This document shows, in pieces, positions 49,973 to 61,406 of a DNA stretch of 64,000 bases. Source of the DNA: Caenorhabditis remanei (Eukaryota; Nematoda; Chromadorea; Rhabditida; Rhabditidae); contig NC_071333.1 in NCBI RefSeq assembly GCF_010183535.1, positions 682,001 to 746,000 of the forward strand, read 5' to 3'. Both the position numbers and the translations under genes were made by a program. Numbering within the stretch: position 1 is the first letter of the stretch; each line of letters begins with the position of its first letter. Below the pieces are notes generated by a model. That model was not told where the DNA came from, made no database searches, and saw nothing but the letters and a program-made list of their open reading frames with translations.

Positions 49973-51841
49973 ATGAAAATACTCATCGCTTTCGGGCTCC
50001 TCTCACTGGTCGCGTCACAAGATCCGCCGGGTACTGCTCCGACGGCAGCAGAGATTCTTGCCGAAAATATCAACGGACAGACTGTTCACGAGTTCCGAGG
50101 ATACTACAAACGAGAACACTCCCTTATTAAGCCATACACAGGTGAGGAACCGACAACTGAGCGCTGCAAGTTGTTATATTTGCTAAAAATGGTGTTAATG
50201 ATTGATTTTCAGGATCCGGAGCAGATATTCCCAACTGGAACATCGTCGGAAGCACCTTCATCTCTTCGAATCAAATCCGATTGACAGCCGATGATCAGAG
50301 CAAAGCAGGAGGACTTTGGAACACGCAGGTGAGGAAGATGGACGATTCGAAATCCATAAAGGACAAAGCACCACTACTTTTGACGAAATCTATCTGAAAA
50401 ACACCATAATTGATTCATCATGCTTCAATTTCAGCCAGTATGGTCTCGCGACTGGGAGCTCCAAGTATCGTTCAAGGTGTCCGGAAGCACTGGAGATTTG
50501 TTCGGAGATGGAATGGCCATTTGGTATACTTCGGAGCCAAACCACTTGGGACCAGTTTTCGGAGGAAAAGACTATTTCCGTGGACTCGCTGTGTTCTTGG
50601 ATACTTACAGCAATCATAATGGACCACATCAGGTAAATGTAAGAAACCGATGTCGAGGAGTTGCTGGATGTGATAGAAAAATAGTGAAAGAGGATGGAAA
50701 AGCCTTTTGCACCATTTCTATATTTTCTCTTTTCAGCACGGTCACCCATTCATCTCCGCTATGGTCTCCGACGGAAGCTTGCATTACGACCACGACAAGG
50801 ACGGAACCCACACCCAACTCGGAGGAGAGAACACCGGATGTACTGCCAAGTTCCGTAACAAAGATCACGACACCCAACTTCTTATCCGTTATGTTGGAGA
50901 CACTCTTTCCGTATGTCAATCGCCACTGATACCTCTTTCAATCATATTTTCTATTCCAGATCTTCACCGACATTGAAAACAAGGGAGTGTGGAACTTGTG
51001 TATGAGCGTCAACAACGTTCAACTGCCAACTGGATATTACATCGGACTTTCTGCTGCTACTGGTGACTTGTCGGATGCCCATGATGTTGTTTCTGTCAAG
51101 ATGTTTGAGCAAGAGTTCGCCCATGTTGAGCGAGTCGGAGAGGTTAGACTTGTTATCGAAATGGAGCTGACTCCTAGAAAATACTATAGCAGAAACCTCA
51201 AAGTCAAAAACAATATGAAATAGTGTTTCTGAGAAATCTGAGAGAAAAACTTTTCCTGAAGTTCCTCATCTAGCCTTTAGAATTGTTGTCGTAGCCTACA
51301 AAACTACGGGAACCGACTTTGATTCACGCCGACCCAGCAGATGGGAAACTAGATATGCGCAGTTAGATTAATACTCCAATGCGTGTATAGCTCGATAATG
51401 AGGAATTTCATGCCGCAATGAATTCAGTAATTGGAAATGAATAGTTAGAAAACGTAATGCACATGCCAGTTGAATATAGAATGTGGGGGAGATTTACATG
51501 AGGAAATGCTTTAAAGAGATTCATCTCACAGATATTTCCCACGTTTTGCAAACTCATGCCTACGGATCCGATGAAACTGAAAATAACAATATTGATTGCA
51601 AAATATATTCGTAACCTAAAAACTGTTTTATTTTCAGGCTGACCGTCGTAACGTCGTCCCACATGCCCAATTCACCACATCTCCAAGAGACCACTCGGAT
51701 GATGCCAGACCATCCAGCCTTGGATGGGGAGGAACCATTGCTTTGGTGATTGTTGGAATCATTGTTCTTGTTGGAGGACTTGGATTTGGAGTCATTTACT
51801 TCCAAAAGAAGAACGAGCGACAGAGGAAACGATTCTATTAG
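49973..51841 (+). CDS. ile-2: L-type lectin cargo receptor (VIP36/ERGIC-53 family)
   Basis: Six exons 49973-50141, 50213-50328, 50435-50632, 50737-50910, 50960-51142, 51638-51841; 347 residues. Signal peptide MKILIAFGLLSLVAS, then the leguminous-lectin fold: NWNIVGSTFIS, GDGMAIWYTSEP, GLAVFLDTYSNHNGPH (Asp/Asn of the Ca and mannose site), YDHDKDGTHT, and the C-terminal strand IGLSAATGDLSDAHDV. A TM helix (GTIALVIVGIIVLVGGLGFG) and a cytosolic tail ending KRFY follow; the KRFY end matches VIP36, where the terminal FY serves ER exit. Role: sorting of high-mannose glycoproteins between ER and Golgi. The ATG lies four bases after a trans-splice acceptor. Symbol by memory (T04G9.3). Confidence 0.92.
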
Positions 51842-52098
51842 GGAAAAAAAACTATGATTTTTTAATTTATTATCTTCAATTGTTGCTTGCCCAAAAAACT
51901 CAACTTAGCGAGTGTTTCGACTAATTTTTAAAATTGTTTTAAGTGGGGGATCTTTGTGATTATACACTGCAATAGGTAAGCTAACTATCCGGGTTTTATC
52001 GTGTTCCTCTGGCTTTTTCATCAACGAATTCTTTCGCATCCCTTCCTCATTCTTTATTTTTCTCTCTTATTGATGATTGATTTATCCTTTCACAATCC

Positions 52099-52104
52099 AA
52101 TAAA
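52099..52104 (+). terminator. ile-2: AATAAA downstream of ile-2
   Basis: Canonical signal about 260 bases after the ile-2 stop and only 47 bases before the TATA box of the next gene. The same word precedes the promoter of the second paralogue, so it may instead belong to the duplicated promoter block. Confidence 0.45.
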
Positions 52105-52150
52105 GTTTCTGTGTGGGTGAGTGGGCGTGGAATGTTTTGATGGTGAGAAC

Positions 52151-52158
52151 TATAAAAG
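52151..52158 (+). promoter_or_regulatory. TATA box of small secreted-protein gene A
   Basis: TATAAAAG 41 bases before the ATG; no splice acceptor lies between, so transcription probably starts about 10 bases before the ATG, without trans-splicing. Confidence 0.75.
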
Positions 52159-52191
52159 CGAGGGCTCTCAGAGCATCCTCATCATTCGAAG

Positions 52192-53036
52192 ATGAACAAA
52201 ACCTTTGTTTTCTTGCTTTTCGTGATTGTCGCCTCTGTTTTGGCTCAGGTAAGTTCTATATACCCAGCGTGTACCGCGTTAAATCACCAATTATTTCAGG
52301 ATCGCCCCAGTCGTCTGCACAGAGAGAGAGTTCGCTCTCAATCTTCTGGATCAACAACTGAAGCTCCAGAAGAACATCATGAGGAACATCATGAAGAAGA
52401 GGAGGTGAAGAAGTCGACTGACAAAGTTATGGGAAGCATGGATACCTTGTCTGCTCTTGCAAGAGTTCAACGCGATCAGGGTAAGATTATTGGACATTTT
52501 TAGATAAAAATAATTGAAAACGAAAAATGCGTCGTTGTGGCGGCGATATTAGTAATTTTCTTGTATTTTTAGCTAGTTTTGCTCAAACTTCTTCTAGTTT
52601 TGATTATTTTCATTAGCACATGTCCGTGGGGCGATTGAAAACCGTGTCGTCTCAGACAAGCTTTGAGAGTAGTAACGCATTAAAGATTAAAACTGGGTAG
52701 TTTGAAGCTGCTATTTTTTTGAATAACGGCCAAAAAAAGACTTTTCACAAATTTGCAACACCTGCTGGATGACATAACGGTTAGTTCCCTGGAATTAGGG
52801 CTGTTTTGAAATGAAATTTAAAAGGATTTATTTAAAGTCGCTGCAAAATAAGCTGTATATGTTCCAATCATTTTTCAGCTGAAACCTTCCGTCTCTGGGC
52901 TTCTCAATTCGAAGTCTTCAAGAACAACGTGATGAAGTTCATGGAACAGACCACCGACGTCCTCCAGAAGCAAGACAAGAAGATCAAGACCCTGCAAAGA
53001 GTTGTTCGCAAAATTGCCAGCGACATTGACGAATAA
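52192..53036 (+). CDS. Small secreted coiled-coil protein, copy A
   Basis: Exons 52192-52248, 52300-52480, 52879-53036; 131 residues. Signal peptide MNKTFVFLLFVIVASVLA, a short basic segment, an STTEAP motif, a His/Glu-rich stretch (EEHHEEHHEEEE), then an amphipathic helical C-terminal half ending KIASDIDE. No cysteines in the mature part. Family unknown to me; it is a tandem paralogue of the next gene, with identical exon plan (57-base first and 158-base last coding exon) and a similar TATA promoter. The His/Glu stretch could bind metal, but nothing proves this. Likely an abundant secreted product of one tissue, judged by the strong TATA box and compact promoter. Confidence 0.85.
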
Positions 53037-53362
53037 GCCAGATTATTTTTGTCTAGCGATGGTTTTTTAAATATTTTAAACAATTTTCAACTTGATAAAT
53101 GTTAATTTTCAATTGTTGAAGTTTTTAAGATTGAATTTTTTCTGGCCGAACATATATAGTGAAGGAACCTTCAATACCGAAAGTTCACTTGTTTTTATTG
53201 ACCCAAAAGCTGTCTGCATTCATTTTTCTCAATTTTTCAGAGTGATGATTGATTTATCGATACCCAATCCATTCCCAATAAAAGCTTTTGTGTCGGTGTT
53301 GGATGTTTTGATTAAAAACCATATAAAAGAAAATTCTCTCGGAGCATTTTCATTTTCACAAG
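53037..53362 (+). promoter_or_regulatory. Promoter of copy B with TATA box
   Basis: Contains TATAAAAG at 53322-53329 and a block (GTGATGATTGATTTATC ... CAATAAAAGC ... GTGTCGGTGTTGGATG) that aligns with the region before copy A (TTGATGATTGATTTATC ... CAATAAAGTT ... GTGTGGGTGAGTGG). The duplication therefore includes the promoter. Confidence 0.75.
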
Positions 53363-53834
53363 ATGAAAAGAGTTTTGATTTTCTTGCTTTTTGTCCTGAC
53401 TGCCTCTGTTCTGGCGAAAGTGAGTTTGAACCGGTAACTAGCAGGACTACTTGTTTTATTCTAGGATTCCCGCATTAATCAATTGTTCTGGAGAAAATTC
53501 ACACCTCGAGCAATGAGTTCTACAACTGAAGCTCCAGGTGAATTTCAAAAAAACATGAATATGACCAATGCAAAGGAAGTAATGGATGTGTTGAATACCC
53601 TTGTCAAAGTCCAACGTGATCAAGGTAAGATTTTCAACGTTATAGTCTTTTCCGACACACAAGGCTTTTTTTCCAGCAAACATCATCAACGTTCGCGACG
53701 CAAAATCCGAGGAATTTGAAAAGAAAGTAATGAACTTCATGGATCAAACTACGGACGTTCTTCAAAAACTGGACAAGAAAATCAAGATGTTGCAGAGAAT
53801 ATTCCATAAAATCGCCAGCGACATTGAAGAATAA
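53363..53834 (+). CDS. Small secreted coiled-coil protein, copy B
   Basis: Exons 53363-53419, 53465-53624, 53677-53834; 124 residues. Signal peptide MKRVLIFLLFVLTASVLA, SSTTEAP motif, LVKVQRDQ junction and the C-terminal helix MDQTTDVLQKLDKKIKMLQR ending KIASDIEE, all matching copy A, but the His/Glu-rich stretch is absent. Intron positions and phases are identical to copy A. Function unknown; secretion is predicted from the signal peptide. Confidence 0.85.
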
Positions 53835-54297
53835 TTATATCTAGCTTTTCAACTTTAAAAAAACCGTTTGCATCCCTCGCTCTGCAAAACTTGAATAATT
53901 ACCTTTTTTATATTTCGACTGTTATGTCACAAAATTGATAGAAAAAACTGTCCTTTCTTCTTTTTCTGATTTTTTCATTATCTCAAAAACAATGTCCTTT
54001 CGTCAAACAGACATGCGAAAATTGAAAAATATCTCTGATGATTCACATTTTTCCCTCTTCCAACAGGAGGCACTTTGTCCGATCCGAAAGAGTCGATAAG
54101 AAAGCCTAGGAGAAGAGTGAAGGCACTTATCTAGATTGGCCTGTATTTTCTGTTGTGTCCTCGATTTGCCTGTTGACGACGACATCGTCCATTTCTTCTC
54201 CCGACTGCCCACTCGGCAAGGTCACTCGGTTTTCCCGTTCTTTTCACAACATTTGTGTCTTCCCTCAACATTCTTGCAAGTGGTAGCTGGCAGCAAA
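53835..54297 (+). other. Intergenic region before the PPTase gene
   Basis: Short region carrying copy B 3' UTR and the presumed promoter of the downstream gene. No distinct motif recognised. Confidence 0.5.
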
Positions 54298-56529
54298 ATG
54301 GCAGACGGGTAAGTTTGGTAGTTTCAAATAGTTTTATTGTGATAAGATTTGATTGTTCGGTCGAAATTGTGAAAAAGACTAATTTCAGACCAAACTGCAA
54401 ATGTAACCGATGGGTGATCAGTCTTCAAGCCGCATTTGAAAGAGATGACGTATGTTTTAAATCCGTTTTTGACCGTGTAACTTGATTGATTCATAAACAA
54501 TGTGTTATTTCGGAGAAGCTTGTATGGTATATATTAATGTAATTCTGCAGCGTACAGAAGTAAAGTATTTGTCAGTGAAAGCTGCCTCCTTTTTAAAGGG
54601 CGACAATGAATATTGTTTTCATATTGTATCTGAAATAATGCATTTCGAATATACTTGTTTTGTTTCTTCCCTATATATTTAGCAAGGTATCAAAAGACTA
54701 AATTAATATCCTATAATTTTGAATTTTTCGGAACCATTAAAATAATACGTGATTGAAAGAAAGCTACACACCTTTCGAATCTAAAAACCAAATTTCTAAA
54801 ACTTTTCAGTTCGAAAAACTATTCCGGAAGGGAGTGCAAAGTATCACAGAAGAAGAATTCAAGAGAATCCCCGAGTTCCGTCATCGTGAGGACGCACTTG
54901 CCTGTCTTTTTGGAAAACTTCTTCTCCGTCACTCCGCTCAAAAATTCAGTGGGGAGCCATGGAAGAACATCAAGTTTGAGAGAACCGAACGCGGAAAACC
55001 ATACTTGGCTACTCCAGCGGACACCAAGTTTGGACTAAATATCTCACATCAGGGAGACTATGTCGCTTTCGCTAGCAGCTGTACTCCGAATGTAGGGGTG
55101 GATGTCATGAGATTAGACACTGAACGTTAGTTTGCATAGTTTTTAACCAAAAAACAATAATTTAACTTCAGGAAACAATAAAACAGCTGATGAATACATC
55201 AACTCCATGGCGAAGTCGGCATCTCCTGAAGAGCTTCGCATGATGCGTTCCCAGCCAACCGAGGCCATGAAGATGACCATGTTCTATCGCTATTGGTGCC
55301 TCAAGGAAGCAATTCTGAAAGCCACCGGAGTGGGAATCATGAAGGACTTGAACAGTCTGGACTTCCGCGTAAACATGCAAGATCGTTATCGTCCAGGTAA
55401 GATACATGTCGTGGAAAGAGTGAAAACTGGTTTTATTGTGTTCTGCTTTCAGGTGCATTCGTAACAAGCACAACTGTTTTGGAGGACGGAAGACTTCAAG
55501 ATCAGTGGATCTTTGAAGAGACTTTTGTAGATGGAAAACATTCTGCTGCTGTTTGCAAAGACGTAAGTGAAAATTTCGTTGATAGACATATTTGGCAACT
55601 AAAAGAATGCGTTTTTGATAAAAAACACCGGCGAATCCCAGTAAGATGCAAACTATTTCGACAACAGCGAGTTGCCGGTTTAGTGGTTTCTTTAGAGATT
55701 TTTGAGTACAAAAACTACAAAAAATGAATATTCCATATACAATTTGGAATTTGACCCTGGCATACGGTAACAAAATTTTCCAGCATCCAAAAATACCCTT
55801 GATTTCTAGTATTGTTCGTGTTTCATGAAATTGTATACGTACACAAAAATGATCCCAGTCTTATTCCTTCTCAAAATCTTTTCATCCTTTTGAACTCGAA
55901 TAAAACAAATCTTGTCGAACCGCGCGTATCCCATCCAAAACGTTTGAAAGAACATCAGAACGCACGTTGTTTGAACACACAAGTTTTTTCGCCTCGTTTT
56001 GTCGGGAATCAAAGAAGAAAACAGGAACAAAAAAACGGTTCGCCGTCTCGGCCGAGGGCAGACGTTCGTTTCGTGAGTCGGGTTAGTTTGCAGTGTCAAG
56101 GCCACCCAGTGTACTGGATATAGATGAGCAATTTGTTTGCTTTTCTCATCAGGAGATAATCGAAAAAATCGAAAAGAGGCCCCGAATTAGAATCCTTGGA
56201 CTGTTTTTCTCTTACAAGGCATACATGAGTCATTAACATAATGGAAAACAAGCGGTTTAGACCGGACTGCAAACACTCGAGTGATGAGTAACCTATTCAT
56301 TGTTTTACAGAAGAAGCTCCCACGCGAATGTGTATTCAGACAAGATCCTGAGGCGAAGATTTTCTTCAGCAAGGTAATAATGCCGAAAAATGATATTGAA
56401 AACAGAATACTGGTATTTCAGGTGACATTCGATGCTCTCCTTGAAAACGCTGAGGTCATCAACCCAATGACAAATGACGCAGTTGATATCTTTGAGGACT
56501 TCATGAAGAAACCAAGAAAAACTTTCTAA
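54298..56529 (+). CDS. 4'-phosphopantetheinyl transferase (AASDHPPT/Sfp type)
   Basis: Seven exons: 54298-54308, 54389-54449, 54810-55125, 55172-55396, 55453-55562, 56311-56373, 56422-56529; in phase, 297 residues, close to the human enzyme (about 310). The first coding exon is only 11 bases (ATG GCA GAC GG) and rests on splice phase. Motifs: RTERGKPYLA, LNISHQGDYVAFA, GVDVMR (metal-binding Asp) and YRYWCLKEAILKATG (catalytic WxxKEA), in the family order. Role: cytosolic transfer of the 4'-phosphopantetheine arm from CoA to acyl-carrier or similar carrier proteins (fatty-acid synthase, possibly nemamide-type synthetases). The locus is probably T04G9.4 by synteny. Poly(A) signal follows 100 bases after the stop. 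Confidence 0.9.
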
Positions 56530-56628
56530 AGTCGATTCTTCATGCTTGCTTTTCTGCTTTTCTATTTAAATTTTGCTTTTTTCCTACTAAATCCGCATTT
56601 TAGACGCTCTGATATTTAAATAAAGTAT

Positions 56629-56634
56629 AATTCT
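56629..56634 (+). terminator. Poly(A) signal of the PPTase gene
   Basis: AATAAA (in TTTAAATAAAGT) about 100 bases after the stop codon on the coding strand. Confidence 0.75.
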
Positions 56635-58396
56635 GCAATTGTTTTTTGAGTTTTAAGGTTTTTAAATTCCAGTTGTTGTAAGAAAGAGATGCAGCGTCTT
56701 CCGTGAATTCAATTACAAAATCTTTGAGTTGTGTATATCCCGAAATTGATGGTAGGCTAATAAAATTAAACTTACAAAAAACTGAAACAAGTCCTTTGTC
56801 CGGTCCACAAGATCAATCCCATCTTCAAAAGTGCATTTCACTTTTTTCCTGGCTTACCGCTGCACAACTCTTTGTTATTTTTTCATCTCTTCTCTGTTCT
56901 CTTCGCGTTATCTTTAGTTTCTTCCTGTCAACCCAATCATTCGGGGGTCAACCCGCAAAACCGAAACGAAACGAGAGAGGGAAAGGACATGTGTGTTTTT
57001 TAGTCGCTAGTCCCAAGACCGTCAGTGAATCGTGATTTCGAGTGATTAGACTGATAAATGGGCAAGAGAAAAGGGGCTCATCCGTACGACTCGGGACGCA
57101 CATAGGGGGGTCATCATGTTCTTTTCTTTGCTTCTCTTCGAGACAGAGCCCTTCCAACTCCCAATATAGACATTTGGGAGGAGAAAACAGTGCCCGCCCT
57201 TATTCTATTGCTCTGATTCCTAAAGACCCCAGCTAAAAAGTGGCAGTCAGCAGTCAGTTCAGGAGTATCTGAAGGCGAAGAAGAGCTTCTGCTCCCTGAA
57301 TATTCATTTTTTCTTTCCATACGGTATTTCTTTTAATCCACAGTTATTTCGACCTTTTTTTTAGTACTCATAAGAAGGTTTAGTGGTGACAATGACAAAA
57401 TTTTGTATTTTCTTCAACACAATTTTCAAAAATCTTGAATAATCTTTATTTAAAACCATCATTTTAAAAAAGATGGTATGATAATCGCTAGAACTGTTCA
57501 CTTTCACTCTGAACTTCTTTCAATACAAATCTAACATCAGAATAATTCCAAAATTGGCTATAAACTTTTATAACTCACTATTTTTTTAGTTCTTTCAATT
57601 TGAGGACTATTCTTCAGATTTCAACAAAAAAAGTTAAAATCCAGAAAATAAAAAAATCTTTCTGTCCCAAAAACTTATCAAAATATCCAAGTTTGGAAAA
57701 ACACCTTTTGAACCAAAAATGTCCAAAAGTCAATCAAAACTTCAAGAATCTGCGATAATGCAGAAAAAATCAGTTGAAATAGACACACATTAAACTAGAA
57801 GATCGTGTTTCTATCTTTTTCAAAAGTTTCTTTTCCGCACAGGAGTTGAAAAATTAGGCAAACTTGAAGAGACGGATTTTCCGTTCTGTTCTCTTTTTTT
57901 TGCTCATTTCGTTTTCCGCTGTCTTCTCTCCTCCCCGTCGTCCGTCAACAATTGTTCGTCCAAGTGTAGTGACCACTGCGAAACGCACTTTTTTGTTGGC
58001 TTATTTCAAAACAAACACAAAGTGAGAGGACAACGGGGTGCGATAATGGCGAGAGACCAGAAAAACTAGAAAAAAGAGCAAAAAACCGGAGAATCAAAGC
58101 AGGCCCAACTCATTCATTGTTCGCCCTTATATTAAGCACTCCTTTTTCGGAAGTCGAACATGGAAGTGACCATCACTTGTCCAATCTCTCTTAGCTGGGA
58201 TCGTCGTCTATTAGAAGCAAAATTTGAGTAAAAACATTGTTTCTATTTGCTTAGTGCCATTTTTCTTTTCCTGAAGGTGCGACCTGCTTGTTTAGTGGTC
58301 GCCGAGCATATTTTTATTTCATTTCCTCGATTTTCATATTTTTGTTGTATTTTGAATGTGAAGACAGTCTCCCCATATTCCAGGTATCGGTGCAAA
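56635..58396 (+). promoter_or_regulatory. Upstream region of the astacin gene
   Basis: About 1.75 kb with GC-richer patches around 56930-57240 and 57880-58200. An in-frame upstream ATG at 58247 could extend the frame, but a TATTCCAG acceptor at 58383 before the signal-peptide ATG argues for the start at 58397. No other gene seen. Confidence 0.5.
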
Positions 58397-60986
58397 ATGA
58401 GAGAATACACGCTGATATTTCTTGTAGCTCCAATATTGGCTGCTATTAAAGGACCATATGATATACCACCAGAGTTGCCGCCATTGAACGACGAAAATTT
58501 TGTGAGTCTCTATTTTCTATGATCTGGTGCCTCTATCACTCGACCTCTATCAAAAATTATTATGAAAGTTGTATTTTTCAGTTTGATCGTTCTCATTCTG
58601 AATACGAAACAGTGTTGACACCAGAAGACTTCGAGCTTGGAGTTCGTATCACTGCAGCCATGGCTCATGACAACGGAGACATCTGGGATTCTGATGCTAT
58701 GTACAGCAAAGACAGATTTGAAGGAGATATTGCGAATGATAATGTAAAATTCAGAGGAAAAAAGTGTTTTCTATACATAATATTTTCAGCTGAATGCGTC
58801 TACTGTTGAGTTGTTTGCCAACGGAGGATCCGGTCAAACTGAAGATGGAAAGTGGTACAATGCCATCAAGAACCGACTTCAATTGTGGCCAGAAGGAAGA
58901 ATTCCATATACTATTTCTTCCCAATACAGCTCCTACAGGTAATTGGTTGTCATTGTAATTGTCAGTGTACTAGCCACTCTGGTCAGTGCAATGGTCATTG
59001 TGATCAGTTGTTCAATGACTTAAAGATCATAGCTTCAAATCTTCTGATCTAGATTTCACATCCGGCAAGGTCAATAGCCAATTCACTAAGTTTTTATTTG
59101 TCTGCGATGAGCCTCTATCGTCTGTGCAAACAACAACATACAGAAACAGTCACAAACATAGACAGGTCTTGACATCTGACACCCTTCCGTGATTTTGGAG
59201 ACCAGGATTCAGGACGATCTTAGATTTTGCAAGAAAAAAACCATTGATGTTTCAGTCGTTCTTTGATCGCTGCCTCCATGCAAGAATATGCTAGTCATAC
59301 CTGCATCCGTTGGGTTCCAAAAGAAGCAGCTGATGTCAACTACGTCCACATCTACCCAGACAGAGGATGTTACTCGATGGTCGGAAAGATGGGTTAGGAA
59401 AATAATAATTAAAATTGAAACTTGAAAACAAAAAAAAACCTTTCAGGAGGCAAGCAATCTCTGTCCCTCGGCTCTGGATGTATCCAAAAAGGAATTATTC
59501 TTCACGAGTTGATGCACGCTGTTGGATTCTTCCACGAGCAGTCTAGAACTGATCGTGACGATCATATTACTATTATGTGGAACAATATTCAAGCAGGAAT
59601 GCAAGGACAGTTCGAGAAATATGGACATGGAACAATTCAATCCTTGGGAACCTCATATGACTACGGAAGTATTATGCATTACGGAACAAAGGCTTTCTCA
59701 AGAAACGGACAACCAACTATGATCCCAAAAAAGAGTGGTGCTACTATTGGACAAAGAAATGGTTTCTCAAAGGTAGACAAGTTCAAGATCAACACTTTGT
59801 ACGGGTGTCCAGTTGGTATGTTATCAAATCTTAAGATCAAATAATTAATTTTATTTTAGAAGGAGAAAAACCAACGACCGCTGCACCAACATCTGCTCCA
59901 ATTGTGATCACAGTTAAACCGATTGTCGTTTCTACCTCTAGACCAACAGTAATCCAAACCGTGTCTCCATCTGTCCCATTGAAACCAAGCGAGTGCAAAA
60001 ACTTGAGAGGAGACTGTGATGATCTTGCTAAGCAAGGTAAAAAATGCTTTCAAACTGCTCACAATGAAAAAACAATAATTTTTTAGGATGGTGCATCAGA
60101 AACCCCGGATGGATGCGTGCTAACTGCCCGATTCCATGTGGAATGTGTATTCCAACCAAGCCAACCTCCCCACCAGTCATTCAAACTACAGCCCAACCAG
60201 CTACCACACCAAAACGTAAATTTGAAACAGAAAATAACCAACACTCTCTGAGTTATTCTTGAGTTTCAGCACAAAAACCAGTCACCCTTCCAATTCAACC
60301 CCTACCACCCGTCCCGCCACTTCCTCCAACTACCCCGGAAGATTGCGAAGATCTTCGTGTGGATTGTCTGGTGTTGGTCTCACAAAGGTAGAGCGAATAT
60401 AATATAGAACGCTTAGTAATTCACAAAACACTTATTTAGATACTGCAAAATCTCACAAAACTTTATGAAATCGTATTGTGCGAAGAGTTGTGGATTCTGT
60501 TACAAGCCACCACCAACCGAGATTCCGGATAACGGACCAGCACCAACTGTGGTAACCACCAGACCACTTGTCACACTGCCACCGTAAGTTTTCTCAGTTC
60601 CACTCACCGCCATCTCCCCCCTCGTCACATAAGATTCAGATGTCTCACCTACTTACTCGTATAACTCTCAACCTACATACATTCATATATCCATTTTTTC
60701 CCTGGAATGGCTTGGTTTCATTAACATGTTCTATGATCAACCACAGGCTTTCAGAGCGGTCATCAGGTCGCGTTCTCCGGCTCCGCCCGTTTATTCAACC
60801 ACGACCAAGGCTGCTCCAACAACAACATCCGCTGCTACCGCAACTCCTTTCACCACAACACCACCAACTAGCGAGTGTTCCGATCGCAAACATTTTTGCT
60901 CACACTGGAAGAGCGCTGGATTCTGTGAAGGCATCTTCATGAACTACATGAAAAAGAATTGTCCGGCTTCGTGTGGCCTTTGCTAG
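58397..60986 (+). CDS. nas-15: Secreted astacin metalloprotease with three ShK domains
   Basis: Ten exons: 58397-58501, 58582-58743, 58790-58938, 59256-59392, 59447-59815, 59860-60036, 60087-60215, 60270-60387, 60440-60583, 60755-60986; 573 residues. Signal peptide MREYTLIFLVAPILAA, propeptide to about residue 115, then the astacin domain from LWPEGRIPYTIS, with zinc motif HELMHAVGFFHEQSR and Met-turn SIMHYG. Thr/Pro-rich linkers separate three six-cysteine ShK/SXC modules (NCPIPCGMC, YCAKSCGFC, NCPASCGLC ends). Role: secreted zinc endopeptidase, of the nematode astacin group with C-terminal ShK modules. The last exon has three possible acceptors; only those at 60754 or 60766 keep the ShK frame. 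Symbol by memory and synteny (T04G9.2); nas-13 of the same group is the main alternative. Confidence 0.9.
58947..59009 (+). repeat. GTCANTGTA-type short repeat in nas-15 intron
   Basis: GTCATTGTAATTGTCAGTGTAC followed by GGTCAGTGCAATGGTCATTGTG: four decayed copies of the core word in the intron after 58938. Confidence 0.6.
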
Positions 60987-61406
60987 TATCTCCGGCATAT
61001 GATTCCAAATCTTTCAACATGCTTTATCATATCTTCCACATTCTTTCATTTTTTCCTTTCAAATCTGAGTTGGCATTTTTTACAACTCTCACAAGTGTAA
61101 CGTCATTGTTGGCGTAAGAGTTCTGGTTTTATCATACATATTTTCTCTCATTTATTCTGTTACTTATACATATGTATTTCTATTTTATATATTTCTATTA
61201 TTTGACGAACGTTTCGTTAGTTGAATCGATAATGCCGGTAAAGGATTCAAAATAAATTATTTATTAACAATATTCTGTTGATACAAAAATATGAGAAATT
61301 GGAGTTTTGGGAGTTTTGGATAGTTTTTACAACATAATATCCATGAAACAAGGAATAAAATTTAATGAAAAGGAATTTGAGAAGTTGTAAATGTGGGAGG
61401 GAATCA
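60987..61406. other. Convergent 3' region nas-15 / coiled-coil gene
   Basis: Holds both 3' UTRs. AATAAA on the plus strand (61251-61256) and AATAAA on the minus strand (61265-61260) lie 3 bases apart. Confidence 0.7.
61251..61265. terminator. Bidirectional poly(A) signals of two convergent genes
   Basis: AATAAATTATTTATT: forward AATAAA serves nas-15 (265 bases after its stop), the reverse-strand AATAAA serves the minus gene (142 bases after its stop). Confidence 0.7.

Noticed and set aside
58247..58396. Upstream in-frame ATG extending nas-15
   Set aside because: It would bury the signal peptide 50 residues inside the protein, and a splice acceptor at 58383 fits trans-splicing before the ATG at 58397.
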